Source: Verrucomicrobiota bacterium (lineage in GTDB: Bacteria > Verrucomicrobiota > Verrucomicrobiia > Chthoniobacterales > UBA10450). Taken from it: a stretch of 11,281 nt of DNA. Both the position numbers and the translations under genes were made by a program. The stretch spans positions 1 to 11,281 of the forward strand of contig QHPN01000133.1 of assembly GCA_003219115.1 (NCBI GenBank), written 5' to 3'. Within the stretch, counting starts at the first letter, position 1. The number at the start of each line of letters is the position of its first letter. Below the pieces are notes generated by a model, which searched no databases, was not told where the DNA came from, and saw only the letters and a list, made by a program, of their open reading frames with translations. Shown piece after piece: positions 1-6,039 of this stretch.

Positions 1-368
1 GCACTTATTCGGGGACTGTGACAGCGGCATCCGACTGGGGTGGTCCGGCCGAGCGAAAACGCGTGCGCCCCGGATTGCGCGGCAGTTACGAAGAGCTGTT
101 TCACGCAACTGGAATTCCGGCGTTTTGGCTAAGCCTGGCGGAGCAAGACGAGAGCACGGCGTTACTCATGAACGAACGTCTCCAGCGCGCGATTGGCGTC
201 ATTTATCGGCCAGAGACAGAACGGTTCAGTCATTATTTTGAGGCGCGGCTGCCGGAACAGTTCGATGCGATCATTCATTTTGATGAAACGCGTGCCCTCG
301 AGCCCCTTGAACGTAGCTCGGAATGGGAGCGGGGCGAATTACCAGAAACATATCCGAGTGGCGTTTGA
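1..368 (+). CDS. Erythromycin esterase family protein, C-terminal part (5' end outside window)
   Basis: The open frame enters from the left edge (first full codon at base 3) and ends at TGA 366-368. The GTG at 18 is internal, because the in-frame residues before it (TYSGT) continue the family pattern. About 121 C-terminal residues are present. They show the conserved end of the erythromycin esterase/succinoglycan-biosynthesis family (PF05139): AASDWGGPAE, SYEELFH, GVIYRPETERFSHYFEA, a DAIIHFDETRALEPL segment and the closing ELPETYP. True Ere enzymes hydrolyse the macrolide lactone, but most chromosomal members have no proven substrate, so macrolide resistance should not be assumed. The family is often linked to phosphoribosyltransferase domains (fused in M. 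tuberculosis Rv2030c); here a separate phosphoribosyltransferase lies convergently just downstream. The catalytic region is outside the window, so activity cannot be judged. Confidence 0.88.
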   Translation, partial: TYSGTVTAASDWGGPAERKRVRPGLRGSYEELFHATGIPAFWLSLAEQDESTALLMNERLQRAIGVIYRPETERFSHYFEARLPEQFDAIIHFDETRALEPLERSSEWERGELPETYPSGV

Positions 369-551
369 TCCTAGCCTGCGACGCGGAAATCCTTAGGACG
401 GGACCATTGCTGAGAAGCGATGCTGTCTGGAGCGGTTTCAGAAATGCCGCGACCGGTGAGAAAAGCGACGCCGCCAAAAAATAACCTCGAGCAACGGACT
501 GCTCGATCCAGCTTCGCCAGCCGGCGACTTCGGTGAGAACATTACGCTTCG

Positions 552-1307
552 TCATTTGCTCTTGATCATGTTCAAATCGTTTCTCTGCGTGGCTGCGGCT
601 AACAATTCGCGAACTTCCTCGTCGCTTGTCTGTAAGAAGTCCTCGTAAAACTGGCCAACGGCGTAAAACGACTCAGGCGTAGCCGCGCAAACGATTTCAT
701 CCGCTTCCTCCTCCAATTCCGCACATGTTTCCGGCGAACCGACCGGGACTGCCACGACGATTTTCGCAACGTCCCGCTGCCGCAGCGCCTGCACTGCAGC
801 GCGCATGGTCGAACCCGTAGCCAGTCCATCGTCGACCAGAATAACCGTGCAACCACGCAATTGCAGCGGTGGCCGGCCATCGCGATACTCACGTTCGCGG
901 CGTTCCATCTCTGCCGTTTCCCTTGCGGCTGCGGCGTCGAGTAACTGCTGCGCGTGAGGCAAACGCCGTACGACTTCTTCATTCACCACCTGAATGCCGC
1001 CGGATGCGATCGCGCCCATTGCCAACTCCTGCCAACCCGGGACGCCGAGTTTTCGGACAATGAAAACATCCAGCGGCAAATTCAGCTCCTTCGCTACCTC
1101 ATAGGCAACGGGCACGCCGCCGCGCGGCAGCGCGAGCACAATCACGCCTTTGCGATCTCGGTAATCGGTCAGCTTTTGCGCAAGCTGACGGCCTGCTTCG
1201 ACCCGGTCAGCAAAACAAGCTGCTATCTGCATAACATTTTCTTGCGAAGGAGACGGCATGTCCGGCCAGGGCATCTGTTCGTCATAGTTTCCTGCACCTT
1301 CATACAC
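552..1307 (-). CDS. Phosphoribosyltransferase family protein (stand-alone)
   Basis: A 251-residue type I phosphoribosyltransferase fold protein. The PRPP-binding signature VILVDDGLATGST is at about residues 155-167, and an LPRGGVPVAYEVA segment at about 60-72 is typical of the COG1926 group that occurs alone or fused to hydrolase or erythromycin-esterase domains. The substrate is unknown for this group; the PRPP motif is intact. The start is GTG at 1305-1307, preceded by GAGGA at a short spacing. An internal ATG at 1230-1232 (residue 26) lies closer to the conserved domain and is an alternative start with no clear Shine-Dalgarno site. It is the last gene of the minus-strand cluster, 189 bp after the kinase fusion, with two strong hairpins in that gap. 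Its TGA overlaps an ATG (ATGA) of a short downstream frame that I do not regard as proven. Confidence 0.9.
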   Translation of the reverse strand: MYEGAGNYDEQMPWPDMPSPSQENVMQIAACFADRVEAGRQLAQKLTDYRDRKGVIVLALPRGGVPVAYEVAKELNLPLDVFIVRKLGVPGWQELAMGAIASGGIQVVNEEVVRRLPHAQQLLDAAAARETAEMERREREYRDGRPPLQLRGCTVILVDDGLATGSTMRAAVQALRQRDVAKIVVAVPVGSPETCAELEEEADEIVCAATPESFYAVGQFYEDFLQTSDEEVRELLAAATQRNDLNMIKSK

Positions 1308-1352
1308 TGGTCCTCAGTTGAGCTTTGGTACAAGAAACAACGCATCGCGAAA

Positions 1353-1374
1353 CGCTTTCGGATTGCCGAAAGCG
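1353..1374. repeat. Perfect 9-bp palindromic hairpin
   Basis: CGCTTTCGG (1353-1361), loop ATTG, then CCGAAAGCG (1366-1374). It lies in the 189-bp gap between the kinase fusion and the phosphoribosyltransferase, both on the minus strand. There is no long T tract on either side, so a classic rho-independent terminator is not well supported; an mRNA-stabilising stem or a REP-like repeat is equally possible. Confidence 0.6.
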
Positions 1375-1413
1375 GTGGCGTCTGCCTCCCAAAGAAATTG
1401 CCCCTGAGCGGGC

Positions 1414-1434
1414 CCGTCGCTCACAGAGCGACGG
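1414..1434. repeat. Perfect 8-bp palindromic hairpin (REP-like)
   Basis: CCGTCGCT (1414-1421), loop CACAG, then AGCGACGG (1427-1434). It is the second perfect stem in the same gap, 39 bases after the end of the first. The GC-rich stem with a short loop and no T tract resembles dispersed intergenic palindromes; only a genome-wide search would show whether it is one. Confidence 0.6.
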
Positions 1435-1496
1435 CTACAGCACCCCAACGCGCTACGACATTTCTGAAACTGCGCGAGAGGAAAATCAGCAGCGCG

Positions 1497-3035
1497 TTAT
1501 GTAACCGGATCTAACAAGCATCCGTGCTGGGCGCCAATTCGAGCCAGGCGCTGCAAGATTTCGGTGCTGGTTGATTCCAGCGTCGCGGCGCTCGTCACCA
1601 GGGTGATCTGGGTCCGTTCTGTTGCGTTCGGATGTTCGTATGCTGCGTTCAGCATTTCGAAATCCTCCAGACGTGCATCGGAAATTTCAGCGTTGTCCCG
1701 ATGTTGAAGGCGCTGTTTGATCTCAGAGTCGCTCGCCTCGAGCGCTATCGGAATGCAGCGTATGTTCGTCTGTTGTGACCAAAGCTCGCGCTGCCAGCGT
1801 TTACCGAACGTCGCATCCACGACGGCGACGCCATCTCTCGCGCTTGCAACGTTTCCGCGGCGTAGCAGTTCCTCGTAAGTGCGTTGCGTCATATGTTCGC
1901 TGTAGAGCTGCGCGCGAGCGGCGGCATCGCCTCTTTCATGCGTCGGAACACCAGCCAGTTCCTTGCGAATTTTATCGGATGAAAGAACAACCGCGCCGAA
2001 TGCTTCGCCCAGAGCGCGGGCGACGGAGCTTTTTCCCGCACCGACTCGTCCCATGACTACGAGGAGGAATGGCTGCGACCCGCCGACGGCGTAACGCAGG
2101 GCGAATTGGAAGAAGCGAATGGCTCGTTTTCGACTCCGCTCCCGTTCCTCGGCCGCAACCCCGGATTCGATGCTCTCGATGGCGCAGACCTTTGCCCGGA
2201 CGCAGGCGCGATAACATTTGTAAAAATCGAGCAGCGTCAGCGCTTCGTTATCCCCCAGTGAATCTGCCAGATTCTCCGCCGTCTGTTGACCCAGCGCAGC
2301 GTGACCGCGGACATCGAAATCCATGGCCAGGAATGCAATGTCGCTGGCGACATCAACGTAACGGAAGCGATCATTGAATTCGATGCAGTCGATGATGTTG
2401 ATCTGCGTGTCGGAAAAATGCACGTGCTCGCAACGCAAATCGCCGTGGCAATCCAAAATCCGGCCCTGCGCGCAACGGCGTTCAAACACTTCCCGGCATC
2501 GTTCGTAACTCAACTCGTTGAAACGGCGCAGCGCTTCGAACGCCGGACGCGAAATTAAATCGCCAACGAATTGTTCCGTTTGGGCGAAATTTTCGTCTGT
2601 ACTCAGGCGAAGCTTGTCGATTCTGCCCCAGCTGGCGATCTCAGGTGCGGAATTCTGTTGCCGGTAAAAATCGCTCAGTTTTTTCCACACTCGCTCAAGC
2701 TCAGAGGCGCTTGGCGGATCACGCGCGAGCCGCCAGGAGAGAAAACCATCGTCATTCAGTCGTCTCATCTGCACGGCGTACTCGAGAACTTCGCCATCGG
2801 TGCCGAAATGCAGCCCGTCGCGGTTGCGATAGATTGGCAGCACGCCCAGATAAACGTCTTTGGAAAGCCGGCGGTTCAATCGCACTTCCGCTTCGCATGC
2901 GGCGCGCCGTTTTTCGCGGGTCGAGAAATCGAGAAAACGGAGGTTAACCGGCTTTTTGATTTTGTAAGCGTGCGTTAGTGTGAGAGCGACGATTGAAATG
3001 TGCGTCTGCCGGATTTCTGCTTTGGCGCAGAAAAT
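1497..3035 (-). CDS. Aminoglycoside phosphotransferase-like / AAA kinase fusion, N-terminus damaged
   Basis: The two-domain protein type COG2187 + COG0645 (Rv2004c-like). The N-terminal half resembles aminoglycoside/choline kinases: THAYKIKKPVNLRFLDFS near the start carries the likely ATP-binding lysine, and further on come the Brenner motif CHGDLR and IDCIEF with the metal aspartate. The C-terminal half is a P-loop kinase with Walker A GRVGAGKSS and a following VVDATFGKR strand. The physiological substrate is unknown. The frame has a GTG at 2883-2885, but homology clearly continues upstream through KIKKPVN and THIS to an AEIRQ segment at about 3018, and the frame closes at a stop at 3036-3038. 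No ATG, GTG or TTG is available between. A second frame, starting at GTG 3073-3075 only 12 bp after the hydrolase stop, reads ADEQALLNFL, which suits the missing N-terminus. A frameshift or small deletion around 3018-3050 is the best explanation. Confidence 0.87.
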   Translation of the reverse strand: MFCAKAEIRQTHISIVALTLTHAYKIKKPVNLRFLDFSTREKRRAACEAEVRLNRRLSKDVYLGVLPIYRNRDGLHFGTDGEVLEYAVQMRRLNDDGFLSWRLARDPPSASELERVWKKLSDFYRQQNSAPEIASWGRIDKLRLSTDENFAQTEQFVGDLISRPAFEALRRFNELSYERCREVFERRCAQGRILDCHGDLRCEHVHFSDTQINIIDCIEFNDRFRYVDVASDIAFLAMDFDVRGHAALGQQTAENLADSLGDNEALTLLDFYKCYRACVRAKVCAIESIESGVAAEERERSRKRAIRFFQFALRYAVGGSQPFLLVVMGRVGAGKSSVARALGEAFGAVVLSSDKIRKELAGVPTHERGDAAARAQLYSEHMTQRTYEELLRRGNVASARDGVAVVDATFGKRWQRELWSQQTNIRCIPIALEASDSEIKQRLQHRDNAEISDARLEDFEMLNAAYEHPNATERTQITLVTSAATLESTSTEILQRLARIGAQHGCLLDPVT

Positions 3036-3087
3036 TCAACAGCGCCTGCTCATCTGCATTGTCGGCCAGAAGCACGAGCTTGTTCTC

Positions 3088-3759
3088 TTAGGCGAGCTTG
3101 ACCACAAACCAATCAGCGGCCAAGTGCGCAACACGCTCTAGCGCGCCGGGTTCTTCGAAGAGGTGCGTCGCTCCCGGAATGATCTCCAGTTGCACTTCGC
3201 CGCGCATTTGCAGACGCGCCTGCTCGTTCAAATCGATCACGACGTCGTCTTCTCCGCCGACAACCAGCAAAGTTGGCGCGCGCACTCGCGGCAGTGCGCC
3301 GCCGGCAAGATCAGGCCGCCCGCCGCGTGATACGATGGCGCCCACATCCCGCGGCAATTCCGCTGCCGCTACCAGCGCCGCCGCGCCGCCGGTGCTGGCA
3401 CCGAAATAACCGATTCGCAGATTGCGAGTGATTTTATTCTCTCGCGCCCACTTCGTGGCGTGCACCAATCGTTCTGCGAGAAGACTGATGTCGAATCGAT
3501 GTTGCGCCGTCCGTAGATCGACTGCCTCCTCGGAGCGCGTCAGCAGATCGAAAAGTAACGTTGCCAGGCCCGCGTCATTGAGCTTTTGCGCAACGAACCG
3601 GTTGCGCGGGCTGCGCCGGCTGCTTCCGCTGCCATGCGCGAAAAGCACCAGCCTGCTCGCGTCTTCCGGGATCGACAGCGACCCTTCGAGCGTCGCGTCT
3701 CCGGCGGAAATCTGTACTGGTCGCCGAGGGTCTGTTTCTACGGTGCTACTTGTCGTCAC
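3088..3759 (-). CDS. Alpha/beta hydrolase, dienelactone-hydrolase-like
   Basis: A 223-residue alpha/beta hydrolase. Visible elements are the oxyanion region LFAHGSGSSR (about 39-49), the nucleophile elbow GYFGASTGG with Ser122 in GxSxG, the acid strand LLVVGGEDDVV with Asp171/172, and the catalytic His199 in PGATHLFEE, so the triad is complete. The length suits the single-domain family; in M. tuberculosis Rv0571c a similar domain is fused to a phosphoribosyltransferase, which here is a separate gene two genes downstream. The substrate is unknown. The start is GTG 3757-3759, which overlaps the TGA (3756-3758) of the Hsp20 remnant as GTGA, the mark of an ancestral translationally coupled pair. 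There is no independent strong Shine-Dalgarno site, so its translation may depend on ribosomes arriving from upstream. Confidence 0.9.
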   Translation of the reverse strand: MTTSSTVETDPRRPVQISAGDATLEGSLSIPEDASRLVLFAHGSGSSRRSPRNRFVAQKLNDAGLATLLFDLLTRSEEAVDLRTAQHRFDISLLAERLVHATKWARENKITRNLRIGYFGASTGGAAALVAAAELPRDVGAIVSRGGRPDLAGGALPRVRAPTLLVVGGEDDVVIDLNEQARLQMRGEVQLEIIPGATHLFEEPGALERVAHLAADWFVVKLA

Positions 3760-3839
3760 CTTGCGTTAATTTTGTGCCTGCGCTCTTTCGCTTCCTCGCG
3801 TTCTGGCAGGGCGATGCGGAGCAGGCCGTTCTCGAATAC
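3756..3839 (-). pseudogene. Hsp20 (small heat-shock protein) C-terminal remnant
   Basis: The minus-strand frame ending at TGA 3756-3758 reads VFENGLLRIALPEREEAK and then ERRHKINAR. This is the last alpha-crystallin-domain strand and tail of an Hsp20 chaperone, where an ENGLL-I-LP element precedes a charged tail. Hsp20 proteins are about 140-160 residues; here about 27 are recognisable and no ATG, GTG or TTG lies in frame close upstream. A good ribosome site and ATG do occur just upstream (ATG 3868-3870) but in a different frame. The simplest reading is that most of the gene was deleted and the two ends were joined out of frame. The remnant's stop still overlaps the hydrolase start. Confidence 0.72.
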
Positions 3840-3870
3840 AAATAGCTGAATGGTGGTCGCTGATTGCCAT
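3766..3870 (-). CDS. 34-codon leader frame behind a strong ribosome site
   Basis: The ATG at 3868-3870 has the best Shine-Dalgarno site in the window (GGAGG at 3879-3883, 8 nt spacing). The frame runs 34 codons to TAA 3766-3768, seven bases before the hydrolase GTG. The product begins MAISDHHSAI and becomes Arg/Pro/Ala-rich with no family likeness, because it reads the Hsp20 remnant in the wrong frame. It probably kept the start signals of the lost hsp20 gene. It could still deliver ribosomes to the hydrolase start, so it may act as a leader rather than make a useful protein. Confidence 0.35.
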   Translation of the reverse strand: MAISDHHSAICIRERPAPHRPARTRGSERAQAQN

Positions 3871-3883
3871 GATGTTTTCCTCC

Positions 3884-4204
3884 GTTGTTGAGTGTTCTAT
3901 GTACGGTTCGTCCGGCGGCGAATAGCTGGTCTTGCGAAAGATCGCTGGACCGAGAGATCGCGCGCAGTATTTGCCGCCTTCCAACGCCTTGGTGTTGGTT
4001 ACAAGAATAATATTTGGCGGCGCTATTCGCCAGGTCGGCCGAAGCGTGTGCAACTGAGGCGTCCCAAACTTCGAAGCGCCTTGCACGTTGTGCGTTACTT
4101 TGGCGTCCCGGTTTAGAGGGTTTTTCTCAGGCTCTCGATCATCGGCACAATACTGCCACCATGAACAAGTCCAGATCGTCGCCGAGATTCGAAATCCCGA
4201 CGTT
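3884..4204. promoter_or_regulatory. Divergent intergenic control region
   Basis: About 320 bp without a convincing gene lies between the minus-strand stress cluster and the rightward DUF892 gene, so promoters for both directions are expected. A TACATA hexamer lies close upstream of the leftward ribosome site, but no convincing -35 partner is seen. An inverted pair GGCGAATAGC (3917-3926) and GCTATTCGCC (4022-4031) flanks the centre. A 17-codon frame (4161-4214) ends just past the DUF892 start codon and overlaps it. Long frames crossing this region on both strands have no recognisable protein content. Confidence 0.45.
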
Positions 4205-4699
4205 ATGGAATTAGCAACACTAAAAGATCTCTACGTTCACGAATTGAAAGACCTTTACAGCGCCGAGAAACAACTGACCAAGGCGTTACCGAAGATGGCC
4301 AAGGCTGCTACGAGTGAAAGACTGGCTGATGGTTTCAGAACGCATCTCGATCAGACAGAAGAACATGTTAATCGATTGGAAAAAATCCTGGAACGTCAGG
4401 AGGCCAGCACACGTGGCGCCAAATGCAAAGGCATGGAAGGCCTCATCGAAGAAGGTGAGGAAATGATAGAGGAAGATGCCGAGGACGAAGTCCGCGATGC
4501 CGGGCTTATCGCTGCGGCGCAGCGTGTTGAGCATTACGAAATTGCCGGGTACGGTTGTGCACGTACTTACGCGGAATTACTCGGCGACAGCGAAGGCGCC
4601 AGACTTTTGCAGCAAACGTTGGATGAAGAAGGCGCCACGAATAAGAAGCTGACAGAGTTGGCGAAAACATTGATCAACGTCAGAGCGCAATCGGTTTAA
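4205..4699 (+). CDS. DUF892 / YciF-like ferritin-fold protein
   Basis: A 164-residue, largely helical acidic protein of the YciE/YciF family (DUF892, PF05974), a ferritin-like four-helix bundle. The N-terminus TLKDLYVHELKDLYSAEKQL with KALPKMAKAA matches the family start, and the second half has EDEVRDAGLIAAAQRVEHYEIAGYG plus a closing helix with LDEEGATNKKL. Glu and His residues in HELKDLYSAE and EHYEIAGY correspond to the family's putative di-metal site. The role is not biochemically settled; homologues are often found among osmotic, envelope and general stress genes. The start ATG 4205 is chosen because the family begins here; the upstream in-frame extension back to TTG 4088 has no likeness. 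There is no clear Shine-Dalgarno site. The PHP-domain gene follows 103 bp later with a hairpin between. Confidence 0.9.
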   Translation: MELATLKDLYVHELKDLYSAEKQLTKALPKMAKAATSERLADGFRTHLDQTEEHVNRLEKILERQEASTRGAKCKGMEGLIEEGEEMIEEDAEDEVRDAGLIAAAQRVEHYEIAGYGCARTYAELLGDSEGARLLQQTLDEEGATNKKLTELAKTLINVRAQSV

Positions 4700-4720
4700 G
4701 TATTCTTGCCGGTGCTGGAG

Positions 4721-4774
4721 AGAGCAGGAGAACAGCTGCGATGGGCGGCCATCGGTTGCCCACCGCAGCGCTCT
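4721..4774 (+). terminator. Imperfect GC-rich hairpin after the DUF892 gene
   Basis: The core stem pairs GCTGCG-A-TGGGC (4735-4746) with GCCCA-C-CGCAGC (4758-4769): 11 base pairs with one A/C mismatch around an 11-nt loop. An outer AGAGC (4721-4725) can pair with GCTCT (4770-4774) across a bulge. It begins 21 bases after the DUF892 stop. The 3' side is followed by T/C-rich sequence but no real T tract, so termination is plausible but not certain. Confidence 0.4.
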
Positions 4775-4802
4775 TCTGGTTCTAGCGCGATTGGGGTGAA
4801 AG

Positions 4803-5903
4803 TTGAAGGCGCCCGTCGATCTTCCGCCCAATAATGGCGAGATTGCCGAGCTGCTTTCACTCGAAGCAGCCAAAGCCTCATATGTTTTGCAGCGCGCGTT
4901 TCGTCGCGCGGCCCGAAGTGCATTTCTGTGGGAAGTCGAAGCCCGCGATTTGATCGCACAGAAACGACCGTTGACCGAGCTCGCGCATGTGGGCCCGTTT
5001 CTGGAGAAACAAATCCGGCAGTGGATCAGACGGAAAGAGCATCCACCGCGTCCACCGGCTTTGCGGAAGGAATTTTTTACGCTGGCGGAAAGCCGAACGC
5101 GGCTCGCCCGAACCCCATCGTGGAGTGCGCGCCTTCGCAGTGATCTGCAAATGCATACGCATTGGAGTGATGGCTCGGGCGATGTTCGGGCGATGGCCGA
5201 GGCGGCAGTCGCGCGCGGCTACGAATACGTTGCCATCACCGATCATTCGAAAGGTTTGTCGATCGCGAATGGAATTGATGAAACAAAGCTGAAGCAACAA
5301 TCTGCAGAAATCGATGCCATCAATCGTGAGCTTCGGGCCGCTGGTAAGAATCTAACGGTTTTGGGATCGATTGAGTTGAACTTGAATCCGATTGGCCAGG
5401 GCGACATGGATTCGAGAGCGTTGCATTCGCTCGATCTGGTTCTCGGCTCGTTTCACTCGGCCTTACGTCGCAAGGAAGATCAGACAGCACGTTATCTCGC
5501 CGCGATTCGCAATTCAGATATTCAAATCCTCGGGCATCCGCGTGGTCGGATTTACAACTATCGGCTGGGTTTGCGCGCTGATTGGGAAACAGTTTTTCGC
5601 GAAGCGGCCCGCCTCGATAAGGCGGCGGAGGTCGATGCTTATCCCGATCGGCAGGACCTAAATGTTAGCCTGCTTAGAATTGCGAAGCGTTGCGGGACGC
5701 GAATTTCTTTTGGCACCGACGCGCACCATCCCTCGCAACTTCACTTCATTGATTTGGCGCTCGCCGCCGCGTTGGCGGCGAAAATTCCACCCGAGCGGAT
5801 CGTGAACTTTATGCCATTAAAGGAACTTCGCGCCTGGATCGAGAAGGTGCGTCGTTCGGAAGGTCGCCGCACGTGTGAAAATGGAAAACGACGTTCACGT
5901 TGA
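4803..5903 (+). CDS. PHP-domain phosphoesterase with PolX-like N-terminal helical domain
   Basis: 366 residues. Residues about 10-78 (NGEIAELL, FRRAARSA, PLTELAHVGPFLEKQIRQWI) resemble the N-terminal lyase/helix-hairpin-helix domain of family X polymerases. From about 114 a PHP domain follows with its metal ligands visible: H118 and H120 in MHTHWSDG, D147/H148 in ITDHSKGL, E191 in GSIELN, H218 in GSFHS, H245 in LGHPRGR, and D306/H308 in FGTDAHH. The nucleotidyltransferase core that sits between these parts in full PolX (about 570 residues) is absent. A metal-dependent phosphoesterase or 3'-5' exonuclease role on DNA is inferred; known PolX PHP domains proofread and process ends. The start is TTG 4803, the first start after an in-frame TGA at 4797-4799, with GGGGTG upstream. 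It converges on the trehalose synthase gene, with 136 bp between stops. Confidence 0.85.
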   Translation: MKAPVDLPPNNGEIAELLSLEAAKASYVLQRAFRRAARSAFLWEVEARDLIAQKRPLTELAHVGPFLEKQIRQWIRRKEHPPRPPALRKEFFTLAESRTRLARTPSWSARLRSDLQMHTHWSDGSGDVRAMAEAAVARGYEYVAITDHSKGLSIANGIDETKLKQQSAEIDAINRELRAAGKNLTVLGSIELNLNPIGQGDMDSRALHSLDLVLGSFHSALRRKEDQTARYLAAIRNSDIQILGHPRGRIYNYRLGLRADWETVFREAARLDKAAEVDAYPDRQDLNVSLLRIAKRCGTRISFGTDAHHPSQLHFIDLALAAALAAKIPPERIVNFMPLKELRAWIEKVRRSEGRRTCENGKRRSR

Positions 5904-6039
5904 CGCCAGTGGAGGGTCGAGCGCTGCGAGACTGCCTCGCCACTCAGAATTCGCGAATAATGGCACGCGGCTCCTTATCGCTGCGCAATGCCTTGAAGAT
6001 GTGAAAAAGCGAAATATTTCGAGTGCCGTACCTTGCATG

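Noticed and set aside
954..1514. 186-codon plus-strand frame opposite the phosphoribosyltransferase gene
   Set aside because: Most of it is antisense to a clear phosphoribosyltransferase gene and its product shows no family features; a shadow frame of GC-rich coding DNA.
3766..4086. 106-codon minus-strand frame beginning MQGASKFGTP
   Set aside because: It only extends the 34-codon leader frame upstream through the divergent control region. The strong ribosome site fits the ATG at 3870, and the added residues have no recognisable content.
4088..4204. N-terminal extension of the DUF892 protein from TTG 4088
   Set aside because: The family starts at the TLKDLYVHELKDLY region, and the extension is Arg/Ser-rich with no likeness.
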